This document shows, in pieces, positions 52,790-64,000 of a stretch of DNA of 64,000 nt. The translations under genes were made by a program, and so were the position numbers. The stretch's first letter is position 1; each line of letters starts with the position of its first letter. The DNA is taken from contig NZ_CAJYTI010000011.1 of the NCBI RefSeq assembly GCF_913777625.1, positions 62,001 through 126,000 of the forward strand, written 5' to 3'. The notes beneath the pieces were generated by a model. That model made no database searches and was not told where the DNA came from. It saw nothing but the letters and a program-made list of their open reading frames with translations. Source of the stretch: an uncultured Sphingomonas sp. GTDB lineage: Bacteria; Pseudomonadota; Alphaproteobacteria; Sphingomonadales; Sphingomonadaceae.

Positions 52790-53746
52790 TCATCCAGGCA
52801 GCTTGTAGCTGAACGGCAGGCTCTTCCACCCGCCCGGCACAGCGTAGAGATTGGCGGGCAACCCGTGGATTGGGGTGCAGCCCTTGAACGTGGCGATCGC
52901 CAGATCCTTCACCCGGTCCACATACCGCCCATTGCTCGCATCGTTCCCCTGCACGCCGGTAATGTCCGGATTACCCGCCAGCGAGCCGTCCGGATTGAAG
53001 TTCAGGCGGACCAGGATGCGGATGCGCTCGGCGCCGGGGCCAGGCGTGACCTGTCGGTTCGCGCAGGGTTGAATCTGCCGCGCGATCAGCCCGCGGAAGC
53101 TCGCGACCTCCTGTGCCGAGGCCTTGCTGGCCGGATTGTTCAGCGCGGTGCTGTTGGTCTTGTTGTTCGAGCGGCCGAGGTCGAGCCCGGCGAGGTTGCC
53201 GGTCGGCTTCACCGGACGGCGCTCGCTGCCCGTCGCCGCGCTCTTCGAGGCGGAATCGCTCGACTTGGCCGGTGCCGCCTTGGACGGCGGGGCCGGCTTG
53301 CTCGGCTTTTCGGGCTTGCTCGGCTTTTCCGGCTTGGCCGGCTGCGGCTTTTCGGCGGGTGCGGGCTTCGGCTTGGGCTGCGGCTTCTCCGCCGGCGCGG
53401 GCTTGGGCTGCGGCGGCTGGGGCTTTGGCTGCGGCGCGGGCTTGGGCTCCGGCGGCGCCGGCTGCGGCTTGGGCTGGGGCTCCGGCGCGGGCGGGGGCGC
53501 GGCCTCCGGCTCCACCGGGGCTTCCACCGGCGACTTCTTTGCCGCCAGTTCCTCGTGGCTCACCACGGGCGCGGTGTTCTCCGGCCCCACCTTGTCGGCC
53601 AGCGAGATCTCGATCGGGATCGCCTTGGGCGGCTCCTGCGGTGGCGTCTTCAGCAGGCTGAGCGACAGCGCGGCGATCACCGCGGCATGCGCCGCGATGG
53701 AAACGCCGAGCCCGATCCGCTCACTACGGTCCATGGTCTCGCTCAC
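52790..53746 (-). CDS. tolA: TolA-like energy-transducing protein
   Basis: N-terminal TM, long Pro/Lys-rich linker, C-terminal LNFNPDGSLAGNPDI; position between tolR and tolB. Confidence 0.85.
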   Translation of the reverse strand: MSETMDRSERIGLGVSIAAHAAVIAALSLSLLKTPPQEPPKAIPIEISLADKVGPENTAPVVSHEELAAKKSPVEAPVEPEAAPPPAPEPQPKPQPAPPEPKPAPQPKPQPPQPKPAPAEKPQPKPKPAPAEKPQPAKPEKPSKPEKPSKPAPPSKAAPAKSSDSASKSAATGSERRPVKPTGNLAGLDLGRSNNKTNSTALNNPASKASAQEVASFRGLIARQIQPCANRQVTPGPGAERIRILVRLNFNPDGSLAGNPDITGVQGNDASNGRYVDRVKDLAIATFKGCTPIHGLPANLYAVPGGWKSLPFSYKLPG

Positions 53747-53747
53747 C

Positions 53748-54188
<441 letters not shown>

Positions 54189-54192
54189 CGGC

Positions 54193-54879
54193 TTAGCCCT
54201 CCATCTCCAGGCGGCGGCTGAGCGTCGCGTGGAAGCCGTCGGCGAAGCGGTTCAGCCGCGCCTCGACGCGGTTCACGGCGTGACTGTAGCGGTTGTAGGC
54301 GATCACCGCGGGGATGGCGGCGAACAGGCCGATCGCGGTGGCGAACAGCGCCTCGGCGATACCCGGCGCCACGACCGCGAGCGACGAGCTCTGCGCCGCG
54401 GCGATGCCGGTGAAGCTGCGCATGATCCCCCAGACGGTGCCGAACAGGCCGACGAACGGCGCGACCGAGCCCACGGTGGCGAGGAAGTTCAGGCGGTCGG
54501 ACAGGCGGTCGATCTCCATCGCGACCGTGGCCCCCATCGCGGTGGCGAGGCGCTCGCGCGTGCCTTCGCGGTCGATCGTCTTGCCCGCGGTCGAGCGGCG
54601 CCATTCGCTGACGCCGGCGGCGAACACGCGCGCGATCGGCTGGTCGCGGCCGGCGGCGCGGCGGTGGAACTCGTCAAAGTCGTCCGCCTCGCGATATTCG
54701 GTCTCGAAGCGCTGCATCTCGCGGCGCAGGCTGCCGACCTTCGCGGCGAAGCCGATGATGATCGTCCAGGTCCACAGGCTGGCGAGCAGCAGGCCGATCA
54801 TGACCAGCTTCACGACGATGTCGGCCTGGAGGAACAGGTGGATCGGCGACAGGACGGCACCAGTTGTGACGGACGGCAT
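54193..54879 (-). CDS. tolQ: TolQ / ExbB family proton channel protein
   Basis: 228 aa; VGSVAPFVGLFGTVWGIMRSFTGIA; APGIAEALFATAIGLFAAIPAVIAYN. Confidence 0.96.
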   Translation of the reverse strand: MPSVTTGAVLSPIHLFLQADIVVKLVMIGLLLASLWTWTIIIGFAAKVGSLRREMQRFETEYREADDFDEFHRRAAGRDQPIARVFAAGVSEWRRSTAGKTIDREGTRERLATAMGATVAMEIDRLSDRLNFLATVGSVAPFVGLFGTVWGIMRSFTGIAAAQSSSLAVVAPGIAEALFATAIGLFAAIPAVIAYNRYSHAVNRVEARLNRFADGFHATLSRRLEMEG

Positions 54880-54885
54880 GGACGC

Positions 54886-55338
54886 TTACTTCTCCTTCCA
54901 CACGAGCGGTTCGAACGCGGCCAGCCACTCGGCCGGCTGACGCCGCGGGCGACCGCCGGGGGCGACGAAGGCCACCTCCACGGTTGCTTCGGCGACTAAA
55001 AGATCGTCCCGCATGACTCGTTGCTGAATGATAACGCCGGCGGCGCGCAATTTGGTGAGACGGCTGATCACCACCAGCGTGTCGCCGAGCTTGGCCGGCG
55101 CGCGGTAGCGGATGTCGAGCCCGGCGACCGCATAGGCCCCGCCGCCTGCCTCGAACACGGCACGCTGGTCGATGCCCGCGAGCGTGAGCATGTCCGATCG
55201 GGCGCGTTCCATGTAGCGCAGATAATTGGCATGGTAGACGACACCGGTGAGATCGGTGTCCTCGAAATAGACCCGCAGCGCAAAGCGGTGCGCGCGGCCG
55301 TCGAACCGGCCGGCAGGGGCATGGTCGCTGCTGGTCAT
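54886..55338 (-). CDS. ybgC: Acyl-CoA thioesterase YbgC family
   Basis: RVYFEDTDLTGVVYHANYLRYMERARSDML; first gene of tol-pal operon. Confidence 0.95.
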   Translation of the reverse strand: MTSSDHAPAGRFDGRAHRFALRVYFEDTDLTGVVYHANYLRYMERARSDMLTLAGIDQRAVFEAGGGAYAVAGLDIRYRAPAKLGDTLVVISRLTKLRAAGVIIQQRVMRDDLLVAEATVEVAFVAPGGRPRRQPAEWLAAFEPLVWKEK

Positions 55339-55405
55339 GGATTGGCCTCCTAGCGGAGGCGGTGCCCTAGCGGAACCCCAAAGGGACTAAGCTTTGGTGG
55401 ATGTA

Positions 55406-55430
55406 GATCCTCCCCGGCACGGGGAGGATC
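55406..55430. repeat. Minimal 25-nt palindrome of the GATCCTCCCC family
   Basis: GATCCTCCCCGGCACGGGGAGGATC. Confidence 0.7.
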
Positions 55431-55438
55431 TGGAAGTC

Positions 55439-56203
55439 CTAGAACAACAGCCGTTGCGTCCCGCTCCCCCGCCCGACCGGCGCCCCGCCACGCCGGCGCG
55501 CCAGCTCGGTTTCCGCAGTGAACCGCACATCCTCGTCGCGATCGGTGAGGAAGCCTTCGAGCGAATCCTCGGAAATCTCGTTCCATTCCTTGCCGCGATC
55601 GGGGCCGTAGCGGACGCGCGGCAAGAGCCCCGGCTGGCTCGACCATTCGACCAGCTGCGCGACGCTCGCCTCGTTGAGCATGTCGCGGAGGTGGAACGCG
55701 GTCACATAGGCGTCGGGAAACGCACGGTGCGCCGGCAGGCCGCGCTCGTGCTCCATGCCCTCGGGACGACGCCAGTAGCGGAGCATCTGGTTGGAGAAGC
55801 CCGGGCTGTCCGGCCACAACCGCAGCGCGCATTTCCAGGTGCAGATCCAGTCCGCGCCGCGGGTGAGCGCCGGCGTGCAGAACTGCTCCTCGAAGGTCGC
55901 GCGGTGCGCGGCGAGCGCGATGCGGCGCGGCCAGGGATCGAGGATGGGGCGCGCGACGTCGTGCCAATAGGGCGCGTCGGCGACGTCCTCGTCGCGGATA
56001 TGATGGATCGCCATGGTCAGCGGCGGAATGCCGCGGCCGGGATTGACCAGCCGGTTGCCGCCCTCGCCATAGAGCTCCCAGCGGCCGTCGGCGCCCAGCG
56101 CCACGTCCTGCCAGCCGATCTCGCACACGGCATGGGCGGGCGGCTTGTCGCCGGTGGTCTCTAGGTCGATGACACGGATGATCGATTGGGTTGGCGGCGC
56201 CAT
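55439..56203 (-). CDS. DnaQ-like 3'-5' exonuclease
   Basis: 254 aa; IIRVIDLETTGDKPPAHAVCEIGWQDV; IHHIRDEDV; HRAFPDAYVTAFHLRDML. Confidence 0.87.
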   Translation of the reverse strand: MAPPTQSIIRVIDLETTGDKPPAHAVCEIGWQDVALGADGRWELYGEGGNRLVNPGRGIPPLTMAIHHIRDEDVADAPYWHDVARPILDPWPRRIALAAHRATFEEQFCTPALTRGADWICTWKCALRLWPDSPGFSNQMLRYWRRPEGMEHERGLPAHRAFPDAYVTAFHLRDMLNEASVAQLVEWSSQPGLLPRVRYGPDRGKEWNEISEDSLEGFLTDRDEDVRFTAETELARRRGGAPVGRGSGTQRLLF

Positions 56204-56260
56204 GGCCGCGATGTGGGGGTTTTTCGGGCGAAATGCCAGCCGAAAGCGAGCTACCGCACC

Positions 56261-56373
56261 TAAGCCCCTCCCCTTCAGGGGAGGGATTGGGGTGGGGCCG
56301 TGTCTCACGGAGACCAACCTGCGTTCTGGAATCCCTCCATCCCCAAACCCCTCCTCCAAGGAGGAGGGGCTTA
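56261..56373. repeat. Imperfect inverted repeat, 113 nt, downstream of topA
   Basis: TAAGCCCCTCCCCTTCAGGGGAGGG ... CCCCTCCTCCAAGGAGGAGGGGCTTA. Confidence 0.75.
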
Positions 56374-56380
56374 AGTGAGA

Positions 56381-58978
<2,598 letters not shown>

Positions 58979-59104
58979 GAGGTGTTCGATCGATCCCTAC
59001 GTGTACGCGTGTAAGGTGGGGGGCGCCGCTGCGCTGCGTCAAGCCGACGATTTGATCGCGGCCGTAGTGCTGATAGAAGCGCCCAACGCTTCGGGGGAAT
59101 AGAA

Positions 59105-59605
59105 ATGATGTGGCTGACGTTGATCGCGATGACGGCCGTGCAGGCAGAGGATCGGCTCCTATGGCCGATGCCGGAGGGGTTCAAGGTCGGTCACCAGCAG
59201 ACCTCGGCGAGCGGCTCCGAAATCGAAGAGCGCATCCCCAAGGGCGAGACTGTGGAGGATTGGACCCGGATGGCCACCCGCCTCGTCTTCCCGGGCGCGA
59301 TGGACGGCACGGCGTTCAACAACGCCATGGCACAGCGCTGGCAAAGCGCCTGCCCCGGCGCAGTCGCGACGCCGCCCGAGAAAAGTCCCCGCGGCGTCGA
59401 CATTCGCATCGACTGCCCGCGCAATCCCGCGACCGGCAAGCCCGAGACGATGTTCCAGCGAGTCCTTCCGGTGCCTGGAAAGGCCTATATCCTGCAGGTC
59501 GCCTTTCGCGCGGTACCGAGCGCAGAGCAGGTGCGGTGGGCGAAGGCCGAGCTTGATCGGGCGACGCTCTGCAGCGCCGCCGCGACCGAATCCCCCTGCC
59601 GCTGA
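59105..59605 (+). CDS. Hypothetical secreted protein
   Basis: 166 aa complete ORF with signal-like N-terminus; internal Cys pattern. Confidence 0.6.
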   Translation: MMWLTLIAMTAVQAEDRLLWPMPEGFKVGHQQTSASGSEIEERIPKGETVEDWTRMATRLVFPGAMDGTAFNNAMAQRWQSACPGAVATPPEKSPRGVDIRIDCPRNPATGKPETMFQRVLPVPGKAYILQVAFRAVPSAEQVRWAKAELDRATLCSAAATESPCR

Positions 59606-59623
59606 CCCGCAGGCGGGTGGACC

Positions 59624-60529
59624 TCAGCCCGCCTGGGCCGCGCGGATGCGCTCCAGCACCACGTCTATGTCCTTGGCGTCGTGCCGCTCGGGGACGCGCT
59701 GGTCTTCGGGCCCGACGCCGCGATTGACCAGCCGCCCCCGCCGGACGGGCTCGCGATCGGCGATCTCGGCCGCCCAGCGCAGCACGTTCGGATATTCCTG
59801 CGCGTTGAGGAACACGTCCGCGCCCGCATAGGTCTCGCCGCGCACCACCGCGCCGTACCAGGGGAAGATCGCCATGTCGGCGATGGTATAGTCGTCGCCC
59901 ACCATGTAGCGACTGGTCGCCAGATGGGTCTCCAGCACGTGGAGCTGGCGCTTCGCCTCCATCGCATAGCGATCGATCGCATATTGGATCTTGATCGGCG
60001 CATAGGCGAAGAAATGGCCGAAGCCGCCGCCAAGGAACGGCGCCGAACCCATCTGCCACATCAGCCAGCTTAGCGTCTGCGCGCGCTTCGCCGTGTCGGT
60101 CGGCAGAAAGGCGGCGAACTTCTCGGCGAGGTGGAGCATCATCGCCCCGCTTTCGAAGATCGGCAGCGCAGGCGCGATCGAATGGTCGACCATTGCGGGG
60201 ATCTTCGAGTTCGGATTGATCGCGACGAAGCCGCTGCCGAACTGGTCGCCCTGGCCGATATTGATCAGCCAGGCGTCATATTCGGCACCGGCATGGCCGG
60301 CGGCGAGCAGCTCCTCGAGCAGGATCGTCACCTTCTGCCCGTTGGGCGTGCCGAGCGAATAGAGCTGGATCGGGTGGCGGCCGACCGGCAGTTCCTTCTC
60401 GTGCGTCGCGCCCGAGACCGGCCGGTTGATATTGGCGAACTGGCCGCCATTGCCCGGCGCCCATTCCCAAACCTGGGGCGGCACATAGCCGGCGGGGAGG
60501 TTGTTCGCGGGATCGGGTGCGTCGGCCAT
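59624..60529 (-). CDS. YghU-like glutathione S-transferase family protein
   Basis: NRPVSGATHEKELPVGRHPIQLYSLGTPNGQKVTILLEELLA; INPNSKIPAMVDH; GDDYTIADMAIFPWYG. Confidence 0.94.
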   Translation of the reverse strand: MADAPDPANNLPAGYVPPQVWEWAPGNGGQFANINRPVSGATHEKELPVGRHPIQLYSLGTPNGQKVTILLEELLAAGHAGAEYDAWLINIGQGDQFGSGFVAINPNSKIPAMVDHSIAPALPIFESGAMMLHLAEKFAAFLPTDTAKRAQTLSWLMWQMGSAPFLGGGFGHFFAYAPIKIQYAIDRYAMEAKRQLHVLETHLATSRYMVGDDYTIADMAIFPWYGAVVRGETYAGADVFLNAQEYPNVLRWAAEIADREPVRRGRLVNRGVGPEDQRVPERHDAKDIDVVLERIRAAQAG

Positions 60530-60542
60530 GCTCGGTGTCTCC

Positions 60543-61223
60543 TCAGGCGGGTCTTGCGGCCGGGATGTAGGATGCATCCGTCGCCGCGCCAGTCCCTGCC
60601 CCAGGCTCCGGCGGCGCAAGCAGCAGATGGGCCGCAACGGCGAGCGCCCAGGCCGATACCATGCAGGCGGGCGCCACCAGATCGGACGCCAGCACCATCC
60701 ACAGCGGGACCGGGGTGTCGAGCCTGAAGATAGGCAGCATGCTCAGGCAAAGCAGTGCAGCAGGCGCGAAGATTGCCGCTACTGCGACCATTGCCGGGCC
60801 GATCCGAGGGCCCATACGGCGCCAGCTGGTCGCGAGCGCCGCGCGCACGCCCAGCCCCTCGCCGACAACGAGCGGCAAGACGATCAGCCAGCGGGCGTAG
60901 AGGTAGATTGCCGGCACGATCAGGCAAAACGCGCCGAGCACCACGCACAACGTCGTCACAAGTCCCTGCACGACATAGGTCACCGCCCTGCCGGGTGTGC
61001 CCCAGGCGTGGTGCATGCCTTCGCGGCGCAGCAGCGCGCTGGTGAGGAGAAACTGCGCAAAGGTGCCGCCGAGCGAGGCGACGATGTCCAGTCGAGAATC
61101 CAGCCTGCCCGCATCGATGATCACCGAGGGAATCACCATCGCCAGCCACGCCGCAAAGCAAGGCCATGGATGCGCACGCATCAGCGCAGCGGTTCGACGC
61201 AAGAAATACCCACCGTTCATCAC
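60543..61223 (-). CDS. Hypothetical polytopic membrane protein
   Basis: 226 aa with about five hydrophobic segments. Confidence 0.65.
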   Translation of the reverse strand: MMNGGYFLRRTAALMRAHPWPCFAAWLAMVIPSVIIDAGRLDSRLDIVASLGGTFAQFLLTSALLRREGMHHAWGTPGRAVTYVVQGLVTTLCVVLGAFCLIVPAIYLYARWLIVLPLVVGEGLGVRAALATSWRRMGPRIGPAMVAVAAIFAPAALLCLSMLPIFRLDTPVPLWMVLASDLVAPACMVSAWALAVAAHLLLAPPEPGAGTGAATDASYIPAARPA

Positions 61224-61299
61224 GATCCCCCTTGGACGCGGGGATAGGCATCGCGGCGAATGCTGTCACGGCCGATCCCGGGGAAAGCATGCGGGCACG

Positions 61300-61332
61300 A
61301 AAAAGGGCCGGGCATGGCGCACGCCATGCCCG
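61300..61332 (-). terminator. Intrinsic terminator of the OMP gene
   Basis: Minus strand CGGGCATGGC-GTGC-GCCATGCCCG followed by GCCCTTTTT. Confidence 0.75.
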
Positions 61333-61358
61333 ACCCCCTCGTATCGGCTGCGCTACGC

Positions 61359-61988
61359 TTACTTGAAACGCAGGCCGACACCGGCCATCACGCGCTGGCG
61401 CGCGGTATGGTCGCTATACTGCGAATAGACATACTGGGCATTGACGTAGAGCGGCATGCGGGTCTGCTCGCCGGTCAGCGAATATTCGACGCCGCCGCCG
61501 ACCTGATAGCCGTCGGTGTTGAAGTGGTTGTAGTAGGACGTCTGGCCGGCCGGCGCGTCGAAGCGCTTGCGCTGCTCGTTGTTCACATAGCCGCCCTTGG
61601 CGAAGATCAGCAGCTGCGGGGTGGCGAGCACGCCGGCGCGCACGGCCGCGCCATATTCGTCGAACGACTTGTGGCAGACCGCACCGCCGCCGGTCACGCC
61701 CGAGCAATTCTCGTTCCAGTCATTGGCGCGCCAGTAGCTGCCCTCGGCGCCGATCACGATGCGCTGGCCGATCTGGCCGTCGAAACCGACGGTGCCGCCA
61801 TAGCCGAACTTGTCGTTGTGCACGCCCTGCGACTGGAAGCGGTCGCCGCCGGCATTGGCTTCGATGCGGATGCCGCGGAAGCTGGTGCCATTGCTGCTGG
61901 TGGTCGTGGTGTCCTGGGCCTGGGCGGCCGTGGCGGTGAAGCCGATCGCCGCGACGGCGAGGAAAAACGCGTTACGCATACTATACAT
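61359..61988 (-). CDS. Outer-membrane beta-barrel protein
   Basis: Signal peptide AFFLAVAAIGFTATAAQA; alternating strands; C-terminal AGVGLRFK. Confidence 0.75.
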   Translation of the reverse strand: MYSMRNAFFLAVAAIGFTATAAQAQDTTTTSSNGTSFRGIRIEANAGGDRFQSQGVHNDKFGYGGTVGFDGQIGQRIVIGAEGSYWRANDWNENCSGVTGGGAVCHKSFDEYGAAVRAGVLATPQLLIFAKGGYVNNEQRKRFDAPAGQTSYYNHFNTDGYQVGGGVEYSLTGEQTRMPLYVNAQYVYSQYSDHTARQRVMAGVGLRFK

Positions 61989-62215
61989 CCCTTGGATTGT
62001 TGGGTCTTTGCCTCCGCCGTAACCCGCCAACGCGCAAAGGTTTCCGCGCCGCGGCATAAACAGGGAGAGCCGTTGCTAATATGCAACACTTCGCAGATAC
62101 GGCCAGACCCTAGCGTCGCCAGCGATCGCCCCACCCGCTTGCCGATCGATGCCGCTCCGGGCAAGGGCGCGCCATACCCCGGCTTCCCATCCCGTTCCGC
62201 CCCGCGCGCCTGTTG

Positions 62216-63516
62216 ATGGCGGTGGGAACGGTGCTGCTCTGCTATGCGATCGCCCGCGTGCCCCGCGAGGTGCATCCGCTCTACCTCACCTTCAATTCGA
62301 TGCTCGACCATCTGCTGCACGGCCGGTTCGACGTCGATCCGGCGATCGTCGGACGCGAAGGCTTTGCGGTCGGCGGGCGGACCGTCGCCTATTGGGGCAT
62401 ACTGCCGGCGCTGCTGCGGCTGCCCTTCACGCTGTTCCCCGGCTGGCGGACGCTGGATTTCACCACCGGCTCCTGCATGGTCGCGCTCGGCGGCATGCTC
62501 GCCACCAAGCTGTGGACGCTGCGGCGGATCCGCCGCGCGCGGCCGGGCCTGCCGGTCTGGCTGGGCAAGGCAATGGCCGTGGTGCTGGTGCTCGCCGGGG
62601 CGCAAACCTGCTTCCTGCGCTTCAGCCTGTATCAGGAGGTATGCCTGTGGGCGGCCCTGTGGGCGGCGCTGTTCGTCGCGGCGGCGGTCCATGCCCGCCT
62701 GCTGGGGCTTGGTCGCGGCGCGCTGCTCGTGATGGCGCTTGCCGCAGGCCTCGCGATGCTCACGCGGGTGTCGGTGGGGATCGGTCTGGTCGAGACGATC
62801 CGGAACCGCCGCGACCTGCGCGGATGGATCGGCACGGCCGCCCTACCGATGCTGCTGATCGCGCTGCTCGGAGCGGTGACGGCGCTGGTGAATTTCGGCC
62901 GCTGGGGCAACCCGCTCACCTTCGCCGACTATCACCACTATCTCTACAACGCCTGGTACCCCGATCGACTGGTGCGGATGGCCGAGCAGGGCCTGTTCAA
63001 CCTGCACCGCGTACCGTTCGGCCTGGTCTATTATTTCGCGCCGGTCTGGGTGCTGCACGGTGCCGACGGGCAGCTGCTGCTGGAGGCGACCCGCCACAAA
63101 TGGATCGACGCCGCCGAACTGCCGCCGAGCAGCTTCCTGCTCACCGATCCGCTGCTCTTGCTGCTCGGTGCCTGGGCGGTCCGCGCCCTCCAAGCCCGAC
63201 CCGCCCGCGCAGCGCCGCCATCGCGCTGGGGCTCGCTATCCCGCCGGCGCTGATGCTCTGCGCGGTGAGCATGTGTTTCCGCTATCGGCTCGATTTCTAC
63301 CCGCTCTTCGAGTTCCTCGCCGTTTCCGGCCTGATCGCGATCGCGGAGGGCGCACGCGCGCCGGGCAAGCGGCTCGTCGCGGCGCTGGCGGTGGTATCGA
63401 TACTGGGGTCGCTGCTGGTCGGCGCGGCCTATCTGGTCGGACAGCTGGGGCCGGGGCAATTGCTGATCGGGGACGGCGTGGGCGCCTATTATCTCCACGC
63501 CTTCGGGCTGCGCTGA
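62216..63516 (+). pseudogene. Polytopic membrane protein (glycosyltransferase-like), apparently frameshifted near 63190-63245
   Basis: N-terminal frame (62213..63253) is hydrophobic up to LLLLLGAWAVRALQA; continuation ALGLAIPPALMLCAVSMCFRYRLDFYPLFEFLAVSGLIAIAEG lies in the -1 frame, ending at 63516. Confidence 0.6.
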
Positions 63517-63520
63517 CCCG

Positions 63521-64000
63521 TCAGCGCAGCGACACCCGCGCACCGGCATGGCGTTCCAGCCGGCCGGCGAGCTCGCATTCGAGGAGCACGATCTGCACCA
63601 CCGCCGGGGCACAGCCGCTCTGGCGGATCAGTTCGTCGACACCCACCGCCACCGGCCCCAGCAGGCTCGTGATGCGGCGACGATCGGCCTCGCTGGCATC
63701 CTCGGCCGGCGCCGGGTCGAACGGGCCAGGCGCCGGCGCACGCAGCGCCCGCGGGTCGAGCGGCCGCACCGCCTCCCAGATGTCGTCCGCGCTCTGCACC
63801 AGGATCGCCCCTTCGCGGATCAGCAGGTTGCAGCCCTGCGCCCGGGGATCGAGCGGCGAGCCCGGCACCGCCATCACGTCGCGCCCGGCCTCGGCGGCCA
63901 GCCGCGCGGTGATCAGACTGCCCGAACGCGGCGCCGCCTCCACCACCACGGTGCCGAGCGACAGGCCGGCGATGATGCGATTGCGCGCCGGAAAGAAGCG
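63521..64000 (-). CDS. dprA: DNA processing protein DprA, 5'-truncated by window edge
   Basis: [66 protein letters not shown]. Confidence 0.95.
   Translation of the reverse strand, partial: RFFPARNRIIAGLSLGTVVVEAAPRSGSLITARLAAEAGRDVMAVPGSPLDPRAQGCNLLIREGAILVQSADDIWEAVRPLDPRALRAPAPGPFDPAPAEDASEADRRRITSLLGPVAVGVDELIRQSGCAPAVVQIVLLECELAGRLERHAGARVSLR

Noticed and set aside
53275-53515. Tandem repeat tract as a possible phase-variable locus
   Set aside because: Repeats are peptide-level Pro/Lys motifs in a structural linker, not a clean nucleotide SSR; kept only as a low-interest TolA linker note.

Overview
High-GC chromosomal window, most likely from a sphingomonad (Alphaproteobacteria); the lineage is inferred from gene order and protein character, not from a search. 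Content is mainly housekeeping: uvrC, the F0 ATP synthase cluster (atpI-B-E-b'-b), radC, sspB, split histidine loci (hisB-yciI-hisH-hisA-hisF, hisE, hisG-hisD), nusB-thiL, ruvB, ruvA, rpiB-glyA-nrdR-trmJ-like, cobT, the tol-pal operon, topA, and a 5'-truncated dprA. Accessory or unusual content: (1) a four-gene PepSY / DUF2271 / DUF4198 / ApbE cluster whose DUF2271-like protein carries a DGISGATRAP sequence matching the ApbE flavinylation motif, so it looks like a self-contained periplasmic flavin electron-transfer module; (2) a tandem pair of very large DUF3857/transglutaminase/TPR secreted proteins with a D-to-E change in the presumed catalytic triad of one copy; (3) a family of five 94-95 nt palindromic REPIN-like elements plus a second family (two 142-nt direct copies bracketing a DUF4337-like gene, a 196-nt version and a 25-nt minimal version); (4) an SPFH / ribbon-helix-helix / small membrane protein operon with a perfect 12-bp palindrome in its promoter region; (5) a TonB-dependent receptor with paired direct repeats and a LacI-type operator core upstream; (6) a frameshifted polytopic membrane protein gene. 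No tRNA, rRNA, CRISPR array, transposase or prophage was recognised. All family names come from reading the translations, with no database search.
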